Source of the DNA: Xenoacremonium recifei
Taxonomy: Eukaryota > Ascomycota > Sordariomycetes > Hypocreales > Nectriaceae
Assembly (NCBI GenBank): GCA_012184525.1
Contig: WOFQ01000060.1
Location: forward strand, 62,001 to 126,000
Length of the DNA: 64,000 nt
Reading direction: 5' to 3'
The first letter of the stretch is position 1. Every line of letters starts with the position of its first letter. This document shows, piece after piece, positions 22,547 to 32,542 of the stretch. The notes under the pieces are model-generated. The model worked only from the letters and a program-made list of their open reading frames with translations. It had not been told where the DNA came from and ran no database searches. Position numbers and translations under genes: made by a program.

Positions 22547-23160
22547 CTATGACAGCTCCGTGGCCAAGCTGTTAACCTGGTCCAACAGATCTTGGTCTTC
22601 ACCTGCGGCGTTGCTCAACACCTTCTCGAGCTGATGGTCCACCGTGTCGGCCGGGTCATCAGACGTGATGCCCTGGGCCTGCTGGATTCGCGCGATCTGG
22701 AATTGCAGGAAGAACTTAGGCACCTTGATAGCGAGGCTACCATCGACAGAACGGATGCCAGCCTCAGTGGCTAGATAAGTATTGAGCTTGTCCTGGAAGC
22801 TGTTGAGGTCGTTGTCGGCGAGGGGCTCAGTGGTAGCGAACTCGCTGAGCGCGAAGGTCAGTGGGGACTCGTCCGAGTCGGCGAAGTTGATGGACGAGAA
22901 GGAGACGTCGTTGGAGGTGACATCGGGGACGCCGTTGATGGTGGTCGTGTCGAAGTTGCAGGTGATGGTGCTGGCGAGAGAGTCGGCAGACTCCTGGACC
23001 TCCTCGGGGAGAGGGGTTGAGCCAATGACGAAGCAGGGGGTTTGGCGACGGCAGATTTGGGGAGCTGGCGATGGTTAGCTGTGGTATTAAAGTGATAGTT
23101 AGATGTTAACGTACCAGCCAGGGCAGCAGTGGCCAGGGAGATGATGAGGACGGACTTCAT
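22547..23160 (-). CDS. Small secreted protein, uncharacterised
   Basis: Two exons (23160-23115 and 23064-22547) give 187 aa; gtacgt donor and gccag acceptor keep frame. The N-terminus MKSVLIISLATAALAG is a clear signal peptide, with the intron just after it, a common arrangement in fungal secreted proteins. The mature part has three Cys (ICRRQTPC and ITC), alternating polar segments and a Gln-rich helix (FFLQFQIARIQQAQG). No known catalytic motif or GPI signal was recognised. Secretion is likely; function unknown. Confidence 0.75.
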
Positions 23161-24330
23161 GATGAATGTTGGGGATTAAGAGACCGTTGAAATATACAAG
23201 ACAACTCTAAAAAGAATAAACAAGAAATGAAGCGAAGAAGAATCCTTACCAGAAGGATCAAAGAAACGAATGAAGACAAAAAGATGGTTAAGTGAAATAA
23301 ACAAGAGTCGATCGGGACGAGGGCAATCACGACTCTTTAATAGGTTTGATTGCCAGCAATCAAACAGAACTTCGACATAATGAAGCTAGGGTATAGACAC
23401 GTACCCCGTACTCGCCTACAGCTTCTTACACGCCAAGAGGAGTCTGACAAACATCGTTGCGTGAAGGGGTTGTCGACTAGTACGCGCTTATTCATGCGAC
23501 GAACACTCCAGTCATCCGAAGTAAGGGTTCGGGATGAATCGAGACATGGGTGCGTTTTGGAGTGTCTGAGCACAACGGCACTACATCACGAAGCGAAAGG
23601 GTCGATATCACTATAAAATTAGAATTGGGCACACTCTAGGGATGTCTCGGGCAAGTCTCTCGGGTACAACTCAATCCAAGACGAAGAGCTCGGGAAGGTA
23701 AGCATACTCAAAAAATATTGGGATGTTGAATATGCGGACGAGATCATCTAGAATCGTATCGTCAAACAGACTCATGGAGTAGATCTTCCCCTTGTTACAG
23801 CAGCCCTGTCGATATTAACTAGTCCAGGGGTCGTTGTCTAAGCACTAACACGGGACAAGCCGAAACGTCGCTAAAACATGAGACACAGGAATGCAAGAAA
23901 GTGTGCCATGACCTCGGCCGGCGGTAATATACAATTACGGTCTGCTCAGTGTTGATTCAGGTGGTCGATCAAACGCTTCGGTCACAGCTGAAGAATTGCA
24001 AGGGAAAAGACGGGACGAGATGAAATTTGGCTGACCGTTACACAAAAACGAGTGTCAGGTTACACAAGCTTAATGCAGAAGGTTGCGCAAAAAGCAAGCT
24101 TGGAAAGCGTCGCGGAACAATACCGGCCCGCTGCATCCAATAACAGCGCTACTAGGTAATCGATAAGCCCCATTCCCCAAGAATTCCGCCCAAAGCTCTG
24201 GACTTTTTTCTTGAAAGTCGAACCGCCGATCAGCAGCCAAACAAACCACATTCCCTGCCAGCGCATTACGGGCGCTTCGCAGCGTCACACAAGCGCCCTC
24301 GCCATTTCCCCTCATCTGGGCTCTCTCACG
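23161..24330. other. Divergent intergenic region
   Basis: 1.17 kb between the secreted-protein start (minus) and the nucleolar protein start (plus). A-rich near 23200-23300. No gene recognised; promoter sequence for both. Confidence 0.5.
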
Positions 24331-25923
24331 ATGCCCTCGGACGCTGCTGGATCTGGTTCCGATTTTACTCGTCTGCACATCACGCCCCTCGATCCCGACC
24401 TGCTCAAGATCATCCTACCAGCATCGGTCGCTTCGCAGGCACGCAACATCTCCTACCACACCGTCGAGACCTTTCCCGAGCGGCGATACGGGTTTGTCGA
24501 GCTGCCGATCATGGACGCCGAGAAGCTGAAGAAGAAGCTCAACGGGACGGTGCTGAAAGGAACCAAGGTACGGGTTGAGAAGGCCCGGCCGGAGCAGAGG
24601 GTTGAGCCTACAGGAGACGTTGATGAGGAGCCGCCGAAAAGGAAGAAGTCGAAGAGGGATGATGGCATCGAGGGCTCGAAAAAGCGCAAGCGGGATCCAG
24701 ATCTCGTCGAGGGTGTTGCTCTGACGGATCGCAAAGTCAAGCGTGGTTGGACCGAGTCGGGCGAGCACAAGACAAAGAAGAGCAAAAAGGACAAGAAGGC
24801 CAAGTCCAAGCACAAAGACAAGGATGGCGACGACGAGGAAGAAATCCAGCCTGGCGAAAAGTTGACGGAAAAGAAAAAGCGCATTAAGTCCAAGTACACA
24901 GAAAAGGAGGAGTGCCTGTTGAAGACTAAAGTGCCTCCGAATAGGGTCGCCGATATCCCCGTCGACAGCCTCCCGCACAAGAAGAAGAGGAAAGGAAAGA
25001 GCCAGGAAGTAGTAGTGCACGAGTTCGAAAAGACGACCAAGTTCATGAGCTTCCTCAAGGAGGCAGCCCCAGAGACGGCCTCGAAAGCGGCAACTGAGTT
25101 TGTCAAGGGCAAGGGATGGGTGGACGAGGACGGCAATGTAGTCGAGACTGTTAAGTCGAAAGCGCCTTCGACACCCGCCCCCAAAAAGAGCAAAGAGAAA
25201 AAGACGAAGCGGGAGCCGACTCCGGTGGTTGAAGAGGACGACGATACGAGCAGCAGTGGCACCAGCAGCAGCGGGAGCTCCTCAGACGAAGACTCCGATG
25301 ATGAAGCCCAAGAGCCAGAATCCGACACCGCCTCACCCACGCACGCCCTCCACGCAACGCCTCTCTCCGCCATCAAAGCCGACTCCTCCCGCCCCATGTC
25401 CTCCTCCTCCGCCCGCAGCCTCACCATCAAAATCCCCCCTCCCATCACCCCCTCCACCACCAAAGTCCACCCCCTCGAAGCCCTCTACAAGCGCCCCCGC
25501 GGCGACGCAACCCCCGCCGCCCAGGACGACTCCCAGCCGTTCACATTCTTCGGCGACAACGACGACGACGATATCGAAGAAGACGCCCCCCAAGCCTCCC
25601 AACAACCCCCCATGACGCCCTTCACCCGCCAGGACCTCGAATGGCGCAACGTGCGCAGCGCGGCGCCCACGCCCGACACTGCGCATCCGAGCCGCATGAG
25701 GAATTTCTGGGCCGAGGACGAAGGTGACGAGGATGAGGAGGAGGAGCCGTATGATATGGATGATGAGGGCGAGGGCAAGCCGCAGCCTGGCTCGAGTGAT
25801 TTCCAGGCTTGGTTCTGGGAGAACCGGCGCGACTTGAACCGCTCGTGGATGCGCCGTCGCAAGACCGCCGCGAAGGAGAAGCGGCATCGGGAGAACAAGG
25901 CGCGGGCGTCGCGCGCGGTGTGA
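24331..25923 (+). CDS. Basic nucleolar RRM-like protein
   Basis: Intronless 530-aa frame; ATG 24331 is used because earlier in-frame codons include only a TTG. Residues about 10-80 resemble a degenerate RNA-recognition fold (RLHITPLDPDLLKIILP, YGFVELPIMDAEKLKKKL, GTKVRVEKARP). The next 200 residues are Lys-rich with many KKSKKDKK-type nuclear/nucleolar signals, followed by Ser/acidic tracts (DDDTSSSGTSSSGSS). The C-terminus (FQAWFWENRRDLNRSWMRRR) looks like a conserved basic helix. Composition and order recall fungal Nop8/NOL8-like ribosome-biogenesis proteins, but this is by resemblance only. Confidence 0.7.
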   Translation: MPSDAAGSGSDFTRLHITPLDPDLLKIILPASVASQARNISYHTVETFPERRYGFVELPIMDAEKLKKKLNGTVLKGTKVRVEKARPEQRVEPTGDVDEEPPKRKKSKRDDGIEGSKKRKRDPDLVEGVALTDRKVKRGWTESGEHKTKKSKKDKKAKSKHKDKDGDDEEEIQPGEKLTEKKKRIKSKYTEKEECLLKTKVPPNRVADIPVDSLPHKKKRKGKSQEVVVHEFEKTTKFMSFLKEAAPETASKAATEFVKGKGWVDEDGNVVETVKSKAPSTPAPKKSKEKKTKREPTPVVEEDDDTSSSGTSSSGSSSDEDSDDEAQEPESDTASPTHALHATPLSAIKADSSRPMSSSSARSLTIKIPPPITPSTTKVHPLEALYKRPRGDATPAAQDDSQPFTFFGDNDDDDIEEDAPQASQQPPMTPFTRQDLEWRNVRSAAPTPDTAHPSRMRNFWAEDEGDEDEEEEPYDMDDEGEGKPQPGSSDFQAWFWENRRDLNRSWMRRRKTAAKEKRHRENKARASRAV

Positions 25924-26555
25924 GGTCGGTTCATTTTCCAGGATAGTATTTTAATCGGGGGGGTTTATTAGAGGGAGGGGATACGGCGTACATGAGCATT
26001 CATAGCCACTACGACTAATGGGAACCTTTCTCACATAATTCTCCCATGCCTACACGCAAGCATATTCCACGAGAACCCTTCCTTTAAAATGCTAATTGAG
26101 CTTCATAAAAGAGCGTACACTCTCACGTAAAAAAAATTGTCTCAATGTGTCTGTTTAGTTCTTTTATCGGATCTGTGGTTAGTGGACCATCAAACCCCTT
26201 TTCCCCCCGTCCAACGTCGTGAGGTTGCACAAATATATAATGTCTCGCATTACACAAATTTGATCTCGTGTTACACGACAAAACATCTCATGGGCGGAAA
26301 TTCGGAGCAGTATTTTCGCCGTCTTTCATCCCGATTGATGCTCGCTTGTCTTTCCTCCTTTGAGATGAATCCTGCTGACACTGACCAGCAACAATAGGTC
26401 GACACAACAGCAAGACAGACTTCAGTCAAAACAGCTCGATTATTTTAGGGCTCATAAACTCTGCTCTAGGTAAGGATGGATAATTATACAATCGATCAGT
26501 ACAAAAAGCATCAATTTGTAGACTTCCGGCTCTCAACAGACCACCTCCAAAATCC
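25924..26555. other. Intergenic between convergent 3' ends
   Basis: 632 bp, AT-richer than the flanks, between the nucleolar-protein stop and the stop of the next minus-strand gene. No gene seen. Confidence 0.5.
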
Positions 26556-29105
26556 TCAAGCTCCTCGGGACATCTTCTTCCCCGTCTTGATCGCATCATC
26601 CTCACAGGCATGCGGCCGATTATCCTCGGAGCATGTCTCGTCCCGCGCAGCGATGAGTCTGGATCCCGTCATCGCTGTGTAGATTCCCGCCTTGTCCAGT
26701 CCCTGAGGCTGAGGCGTGAGTTGTCTGACCAGGCTTTCCCGAGTTCGAGTGCTACTGGATGCATCTTCATTTTGCTTTGGCGCCGGAACATCTTCCTTTT
26801 CAACCACTTTCGATGATGAATGCGGGTGAAAGATCTTGTGGCTTCCCTTGCGAATCTTGTCAATCAACGTGGGCAGAAGACTGTCTCCAGTGTCTGGTGA
26901 AAGCAGTTGGTTACCGACGCCCTGAGAGCTAAGGCGACGATGGGATGACGCCCCAATAGCGCTGCCCAGCTTTCTTTCCGCAGCCATCATACTGGAGATC
27001 TCGGCCATGTCACTTTCACCTGCACGATCCGATGCGCGGTCCGACTTTGAGCGAAAGGGATTCTTCTTCTTGAACATGGAATGGTTCGAATGTCGGGACT
27101 TCGGCTGGTCGTCAGTCGCCTTCAGGGTGGCTTCAGTGACGCTCCCACGGCGAATGTCCACTTCAGGATTGTCCGTATCGCAAGGAACCGCTGTGGCAGC
27201 CTCGTCTTCCCTCGTAAGAGGCGTCAGCCAATCCTGAGTGCAGTGGCGGGATGGCAGTCGAGGAAACGAGGTGATGGTGACGATGCTGCTGGATCTCTCT
27301 GCCTGGTCTAGGTCTTTGTTGCTTAGGACATCTGCAACTATTTCTGGTTCACCCGATGGCTTGGTGTAGTGGTGCACGGTAAAGCTTGAGATGGCCACAT
27401 CAGGCTGACTCTTGTGTCGAATGGTCGAGCATTGAGAAGCTCTATGCGTCGAGGCAGCTTGTGAGGCGGATCTCTGAGACACGTCTGTTCGACGGTCATC
27501 CGCCCAGCTCCCAACATCTTCAACGGCCCCCCAAGTGATTTCGGCGATACTCTTTCGCGAGACCACCGTGGTTTTGACACTCGAGTCCATGCCTCGGATT
27601 TTCGTGTGGACGCGGTGGTCGCTGGGGCTCACACTTGCATAAGCTGTCATGGGCAAGTTGATTGTCGTTGCAGGGTCTGCAACTGTCGATGCTGGAGGCA
27701 TGATGGCATGGGCAGCTTCATCCAGCTTTGGTTTTGCTTGGCCCTCCAGTGCCTCGCAATCACACCCTTCAGCGTCCCCTGACTCTGAGTGGCCCATGGC
27801 TTTCATGACTGTCTTGACCACGTTATGGATATCATCGTCGCCAACAAGATACTTTGTGCCAGGCGTCTTTGCACTCTCCCCTGAGTCGCTTGTCGATCGT
27901 GTCTCCCCCCTCAAGGATCGCCGGCCGCGGAGACGCTCGATGATTTGGGCGACAATGCCGCGCTGCGTCTCGATCTTGCTGCCATTCGATGTGTCGTGCA
28001 CTAACGTCTGTGCCGTGCCAGCAGAGTCGGCCGAGTTCTCCTTCACAGGTGTAGACTCTCGGCGATCCGAGGCACCTGGATGCTCCGATCCTCCTTGGTC
28101 TGATTTGGTAGGCGCAAGCCGGTCTCTTCCGGATACCCCAATCTGATAGGCAAGATTGCCATCACTTGACACAATCATGTTGACCGGAATCCTCTCGATC
28201 TTGAACGGTGCTCCGGTGAGTAGTCCGTCTGCTTCATCTCGGTACAGGTAATGAGCGGATCCCATCGCACTTGGGTCGAAGACGTAATATGAAGAGGCGC
28301 TGGGTCTGCGTGGCTCAGAAGATACTCTTGAGGCCTCAGAAGGCTCCACGTCCAAGTCATCGACACATGGGGGATCACTCCCAGCCGTTGCTGCCTTCGA
28401 TCCACCATCAAGGAGTCGACGGGGGATGAATGTTGCCAGGTTGAAGTATGAGCCCTCCGGAGCTGAGTACAGAGGGTCCTTCGCATCATGAGGCTGTGAA
28501 GCATTCGCGTCTGTTGAGCTCACATTCACGGAGGGAGCAGGAGCCGTCTTGGGAGAGAGAGCACCTGAGGCCAACTGCTTGAAGTCGTCATCTTCTTCGT
28601 TTGTTATTCCCATCTCGTACTCGGCCGCTTCACGGATAGCCTCGACTACGTGCGTAAGCTCGCTCAGCATTGAATGCGGTGCGTCCTCGGAGGCAGAATC
28701 AATCTGTGGATTCTTAATGACGAACTGGGGATTGTCTGTGACTTTGCTCTCGGCTGATCTTTGGCCGTGGCCTGCGGGCTGACATTTCGATGGCTTTGGG
28801 GTGTCCTGCCTCTCGTGAGTCTTCTAGACTTGATTGTGAGGATGACCAGAGCTGACGAGGCTGCAACAGATCAGGTTAGGCGGCTTGGATAACGTCGGCG
28901 ATAATCCCAACTCGTCCCTGATAGTGTCCTCTGCGGTTGCTAGTTCCGCTTTGATTGGTTTGAGGATGGAATCCGTCAACGAGTTGATCCGGTTGACGTG
29001 ATTCGGGGGCCAAAGGACAAACCCATCCACAGGCGGAGTAGTTTCTTCAGTCTGTTCGAAAGTCTGTTGACCAGATTGAGTTGCTGGCTCGTCTTTGGAG
29101 GCCAT
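26556..29105 (-). CDS. Long disordered protein of unknown function
   Basis: The bulk is one open frame from about 28809 to 26556. It is Ser/Asp/Thr-rich with short ordered-looking pieces (YFNLATFIPRRLLDGG, YYVFDPSAMGSAHYLY, KIERIPVNMIVSSDGNLAYQ) and a basic SRKSIAEITWG block. An upstream frame from ATG 29105 (VDGFVLWPPNHVNRIN, ILKPIKAELATAEDTI) is separated from it by an in-frame TAG. A tentative 84-nt intron 28893-28810 (gttatc...gagag, CTAAC inside) removes the stop and gives 821 aa. If that intron is wrong, the protein would start at ATG 28670. No domain recognised. Confidence 0.6.
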
Positions 29106-30196
29106 TTTGCCGACGGCCAAGGGTTGATACAGGCGGGTTAGAGATGCGTAGGAAATGAGAGAAAGAACTTGGTAAGTCCCGGACTAGGTCTGTTACGATT
29201 GCATTAAGAGAGGGTGCTAGTAAGGAGGCTGCGGAATCCCTCTCGAATGAACGTCTGGGATGAAGCTCGTGGGAGATCAAGTAAGGAGGAAGTTCCAAGT
29301 TGCTGGCCTCAATCCATTGAAGTGATCTCTTTCGCTAAAGGCAGATGGGGAAGTCCCTCCTTCCGTTGCCTCCAGTGCCCTCGGCTACATGTTAGTATAA
29401 AGAGCCGAGAAATTGTTGAAGGAAAGCTCCTTCTTGAAAGAAAGTCCTCCCCTTCCTCTTCTGTGTCAAGGTATGAGGCATTGGGGAGGCATTATGTAAG
29501 ACTTTCTCGGCGTTTATGAGGCCATCAAATATACAGAAGCATCACTCGAAAGATTCCAGTGCTCTGAAGCAATTTCATGGATTGAACTATCTAACAAGGG
29601 CGGACAAATCACAGACTAAAGAGCAAGCACATGGAGAATAATGTACACACACTGGAGCAAATCTAATCACAAGCCACACTCACCTGATGCGATATTCATC
29701 TTCACAAATCTATGTCATAAATCAGCAATCATACCAAATCCAGGGCGTTCAGACTATACCAGAGTGTGGGATCGATTCCGCTGAATATCTTGTAGTCTCC
29801 GGCCAGTCGTATCGATCGGTCAACAAACTTTCCTTCGTGAGTGACAAGTCCACGTCCAAACTTCCAAAACTCACCTGATGGAATGGATCGCTTCCGCTGA
29901 ATACCTTGGAAACTCGATGTTGTCGGACGACAAAACTGTGTGATGGTTCAGCAACATCACATGATAAGAACATTGAGCACTTACAAGATTGGAGGGAACG
30001 ATTCCGCTGAACCCCTTAAGATCTGCCTTCGTAGGTCGTGGATTCTCGGTCGGTCGGTCGGTCGATAAAGCCCTATGACGCTTCAGTGGGCAGTGTACCT
30101 GGTTAGCATTTCTGTTTGATGAGGAGAGGAGAGGACAATGACTGACACTTGTTGTTAACGCGGTCGCAACTACATGCTCTCACTGGAGACGAGCAA
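29106..30196. other. Gap holding a tandem microexon-like array
   Basis: About 1.1 kb between the disordered-protein start and the stop of the repeat-bearing gene. The part 29106-29640 shows nothing. The part 29684-30014 holds the degenerate tandem units annotated separately, and 30047-30064 is a (CGGT)n run. Confidence 0.5.
29684..30014 (-). repeat. Three-to-four degenerate ~115-bp tandem units with splice-like 26-30 nt cores
   Basis: Minus-strand cores at 30014-29985, 29904-29875 and 29788-29760 share TTCAGCGGAA(T/G)CG and start 110 and 116 bp apart. Each core is preceded by AAG and followed by a donor-like GTAAGT, GTGAGT or GTATAG. A weaker fourth core at 29709-29684 ends ATCAG before GTGAGT. 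Core lengths are 30, 30, 29 and 26 nt. Whether they are real exons, remnants of a duplicated exon or chance is unknown. They lie downstream of the stop of the neighbouring minus-strand gene. Confidence 0.6.
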
Positions 30197-31854
30197 TCAG
30201 GACAGGAGGTACCAAAGGCCAGCCCCAACAGCTGCAACAGTTCCGACGGTAGCAACGCATGCCTTGGCAATGCTCTTGTACCATGAGAACTTGATGGGAG
30301 AGGGCTCATTAGCAGAACGAGTGGAGGGTATAGCAAAGCGAGCGTGGTCAGCAGACGGAACCGGTTCAGCTAAAGGAGTGACTGGCTCCTCAGACACAAC
30401 CGAAGTTATGCTGGAAGCGGGAATTGTAGCTGGATCCGAGCCGTAGTCGCTGTCGTCGGCCGTGTCGACGTCGGAAAGAGTGTCGGATTCAAAGACGAAT
30501 CGGTGTGTCCAATAGTGCTTGAACTCGCTGACGTACTGTTCATGAACAGGTTCGGAAGAAAAGGTATACTCTGAAGGAGCATAATCGTCGAGGTCGTCTT
30601 CGTAGTCCGGATCGGAGTCTGCCATAAAGGAAGATCCGAGAACGGAACCGGCGAATATGTTCCTGACGGGCGGTTGGGCGCAGAGGCGTTCGTATTCAGC
30701 CACGTCCTCGTCCTACGAGGCCATGAAAGAATCGCCGAGCTCCGAACCTGCGAAGATGTTCCGTTTGGGCTGTAAAGGAGTGGAGGAGATTACCTGTTGG
30801 TCCGCTCCGGTGGAAGAAGTAGGTGGCACCTCGGTGGGTTGGCCTGGGGCGTCGAACGGGACATCCAAAAGGGGTGAACCCTCCCTGGATGGCACCGTCG
30901 AGTCACGAGGAACCGATCGCATGGGCTTCGACCGCGAAGGAGTGACACAGATAACCTGTGGATCAGCACGGAAAGGAGAACGAATGTGAACCTCACCGGT
31001 CGGGAATGGCTCGTTGCCACAGTAATCCGGATCGCACAAGTCCGAATCGGAAGCCATGAACGACGAGCCGAGAACCGAGCTGGCAAAGAGGTTTCGTCTA
31101 GGAGCACAAGGAGAGACAACAGTTGGATTGTAAGGAACGGACGCATCAGGAAGATGCTGAATCCAGGAGAGGACTCGGTAGCGGCCAGTGAGGTTCGGCA
31201 CAGTCACGACTCGGATCGACGGAGGCCTATCAGGGTCGGAAGAAGGCGACGGGCAGGTCGCAAAATTAGCACGTTGGACCTAGGACAGCGTTAGCTAGAG
31301 GTTGACAAATGCTTGGAGAAGACAGAGGACAGAGTGTATAGTGATGTGAGGTGGTGAGGTAAGGGTGGTGAGGTACGGGTTATGAGATAGGGCTAACAAA
31401 AAGGGGGTCGAGGGAAGGCAAGGTGATGGTACTCAAAGGGGAGTAAGAAAGGAAGCAAAAGGTGTTGATGAAACAAACAGAACGACAAAAAATAGTCTTG
31501 ACAACGCCAGTGCAGAAACTGAAGTGCCTAATAGAGAAGTGGTGATGACTTCACCCCTGAACCTCATCGGGAACCAGTCCACTAGGACAACCATCAACCT
31601 CAACCACCAACACCAACACCTCCATCACCAAAATCCAAAACAGGCAAAAGCAAGATGCACCCAATCTCTCACTAAAAGACACCTTCCGCAGAACAGAACA
31701 CCAAGGAGGGACGCGTAGCGTGTAAGTGAGGACGGGACAGGGGGCAACGGCAACAACAACAGCAGCCACAACTTACTTGAACCAACGGCCCCGGAGCGGT
31801 CTCAGACGGGCGCTGCGGGGCCAACGCGGAATCGAAGCGAGCACTAGAGAACAT
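30197..31854 (-). pseudogene. Repeat-bearing gene interrupted by one in-frame TAG
   Basis: Exon 1 (31854-31777, starting MFSSARFDSALAP) joins at gtaagt to a long frame beginning at 31279 (ctag acceptor). The frame runs in register to 30197 except for a single TAG at 30715-30713. Three copies of a 15-residue motif are visible: RNLFASSVLGSSFMA, RNIFAGSELGDSFMA and RNIFAGSVLGSSFMA, each followed by an acidic stretch. The exon 1 start resembles a fourth copy. The C-terminus (ACVATVGTVAAVGAGLWYLL) is a single hydrophobic segment, like a tail anchor. The part after the TAG has no ATG near its start. The gene may be a recent pseudogene, a read-through gene, or hold a sequencing error. The 497-nt intron is unusually long here. 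Family unknown. Confidence 0.55.
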
Positions 31855-32542
31855 CGTCAAACGAAGTCAAGAGCAGTTAGCATGCGAAACTAGGGAGGAG
31901 GAAAGGAGAAGGTCAGAGAGGAGGGGAGGTCGCGGTCTCCTAAGTACGCGTTGAGAGGTGGCCCGCGCTTTACTCTTGTATCCGGTGTAGTAGTCACGAT
32001 AGCTGCATATTGGAGGTGTCAAGTTAGCAATTTGGGCTGCCCACCCCCTGGGGTAATGGCATGTGATAGGGTGTGGGAGGAGAGCTCAGGAGGGCAGGAT
32101 TGCGAGATAGACGTGTCGCGACGGTATTTGAAAGCATTTGATGGCTGTATTGTGTATAGAATCTATGTATGATGCCCTCTGCCAAGTTTCCCGACGCAAA
32201 TCGATTCGCGCGTTGGGGTGTTGATGGAAAAGGGGTTTGGGGCATCTCAAGGAGCAGCGCTGGCAACGACGAACCGTCGTAGAACGCTCAAAACAGGTTG
32301 CGGTTTCCGTAAAATGATCGTAAAGTACTCGAAGTGATGCAGATAGTGTTCTGCAATAGTACAGAGATGTGAGAGGCCATGCTCGACGCGTTCGGGATGG
32401 GCAATCGACCAGAAAGCTCGACACTGAAGAACGAGATGACGGAGTCCAAGATCCATCAGAGGTGTCATCGTCTCGAGCAGACATAAAGAGACACCACATT
32501 CGAGCACATAGAACGTGTTTCTCTATCAGATGTGCCTTCTCT
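31855..32542. other. Intergenic between the repeat gene and PAN2
   Basis: 688 bp; promoter of the repeat gene and 3' side of PAN2, both on the minus strand. Short frames here are out of frame with PAN2 and have no domain support. Confidence 0.5.

Noticed and set aside
24453..25463. 336-codon minus-strand frame
   Set aside because: It lies opposite the nucleolar RRM-like gene, whose codon use and basic/acidic pattern are far more convincing; the antisense frame has no domain.
29684..30014. CRISPR-like or satellite array
   Set aside because: Units are too degenerate and few, spacers unequal in content, and the genome is eukaryotic; splice-like ends fit better.
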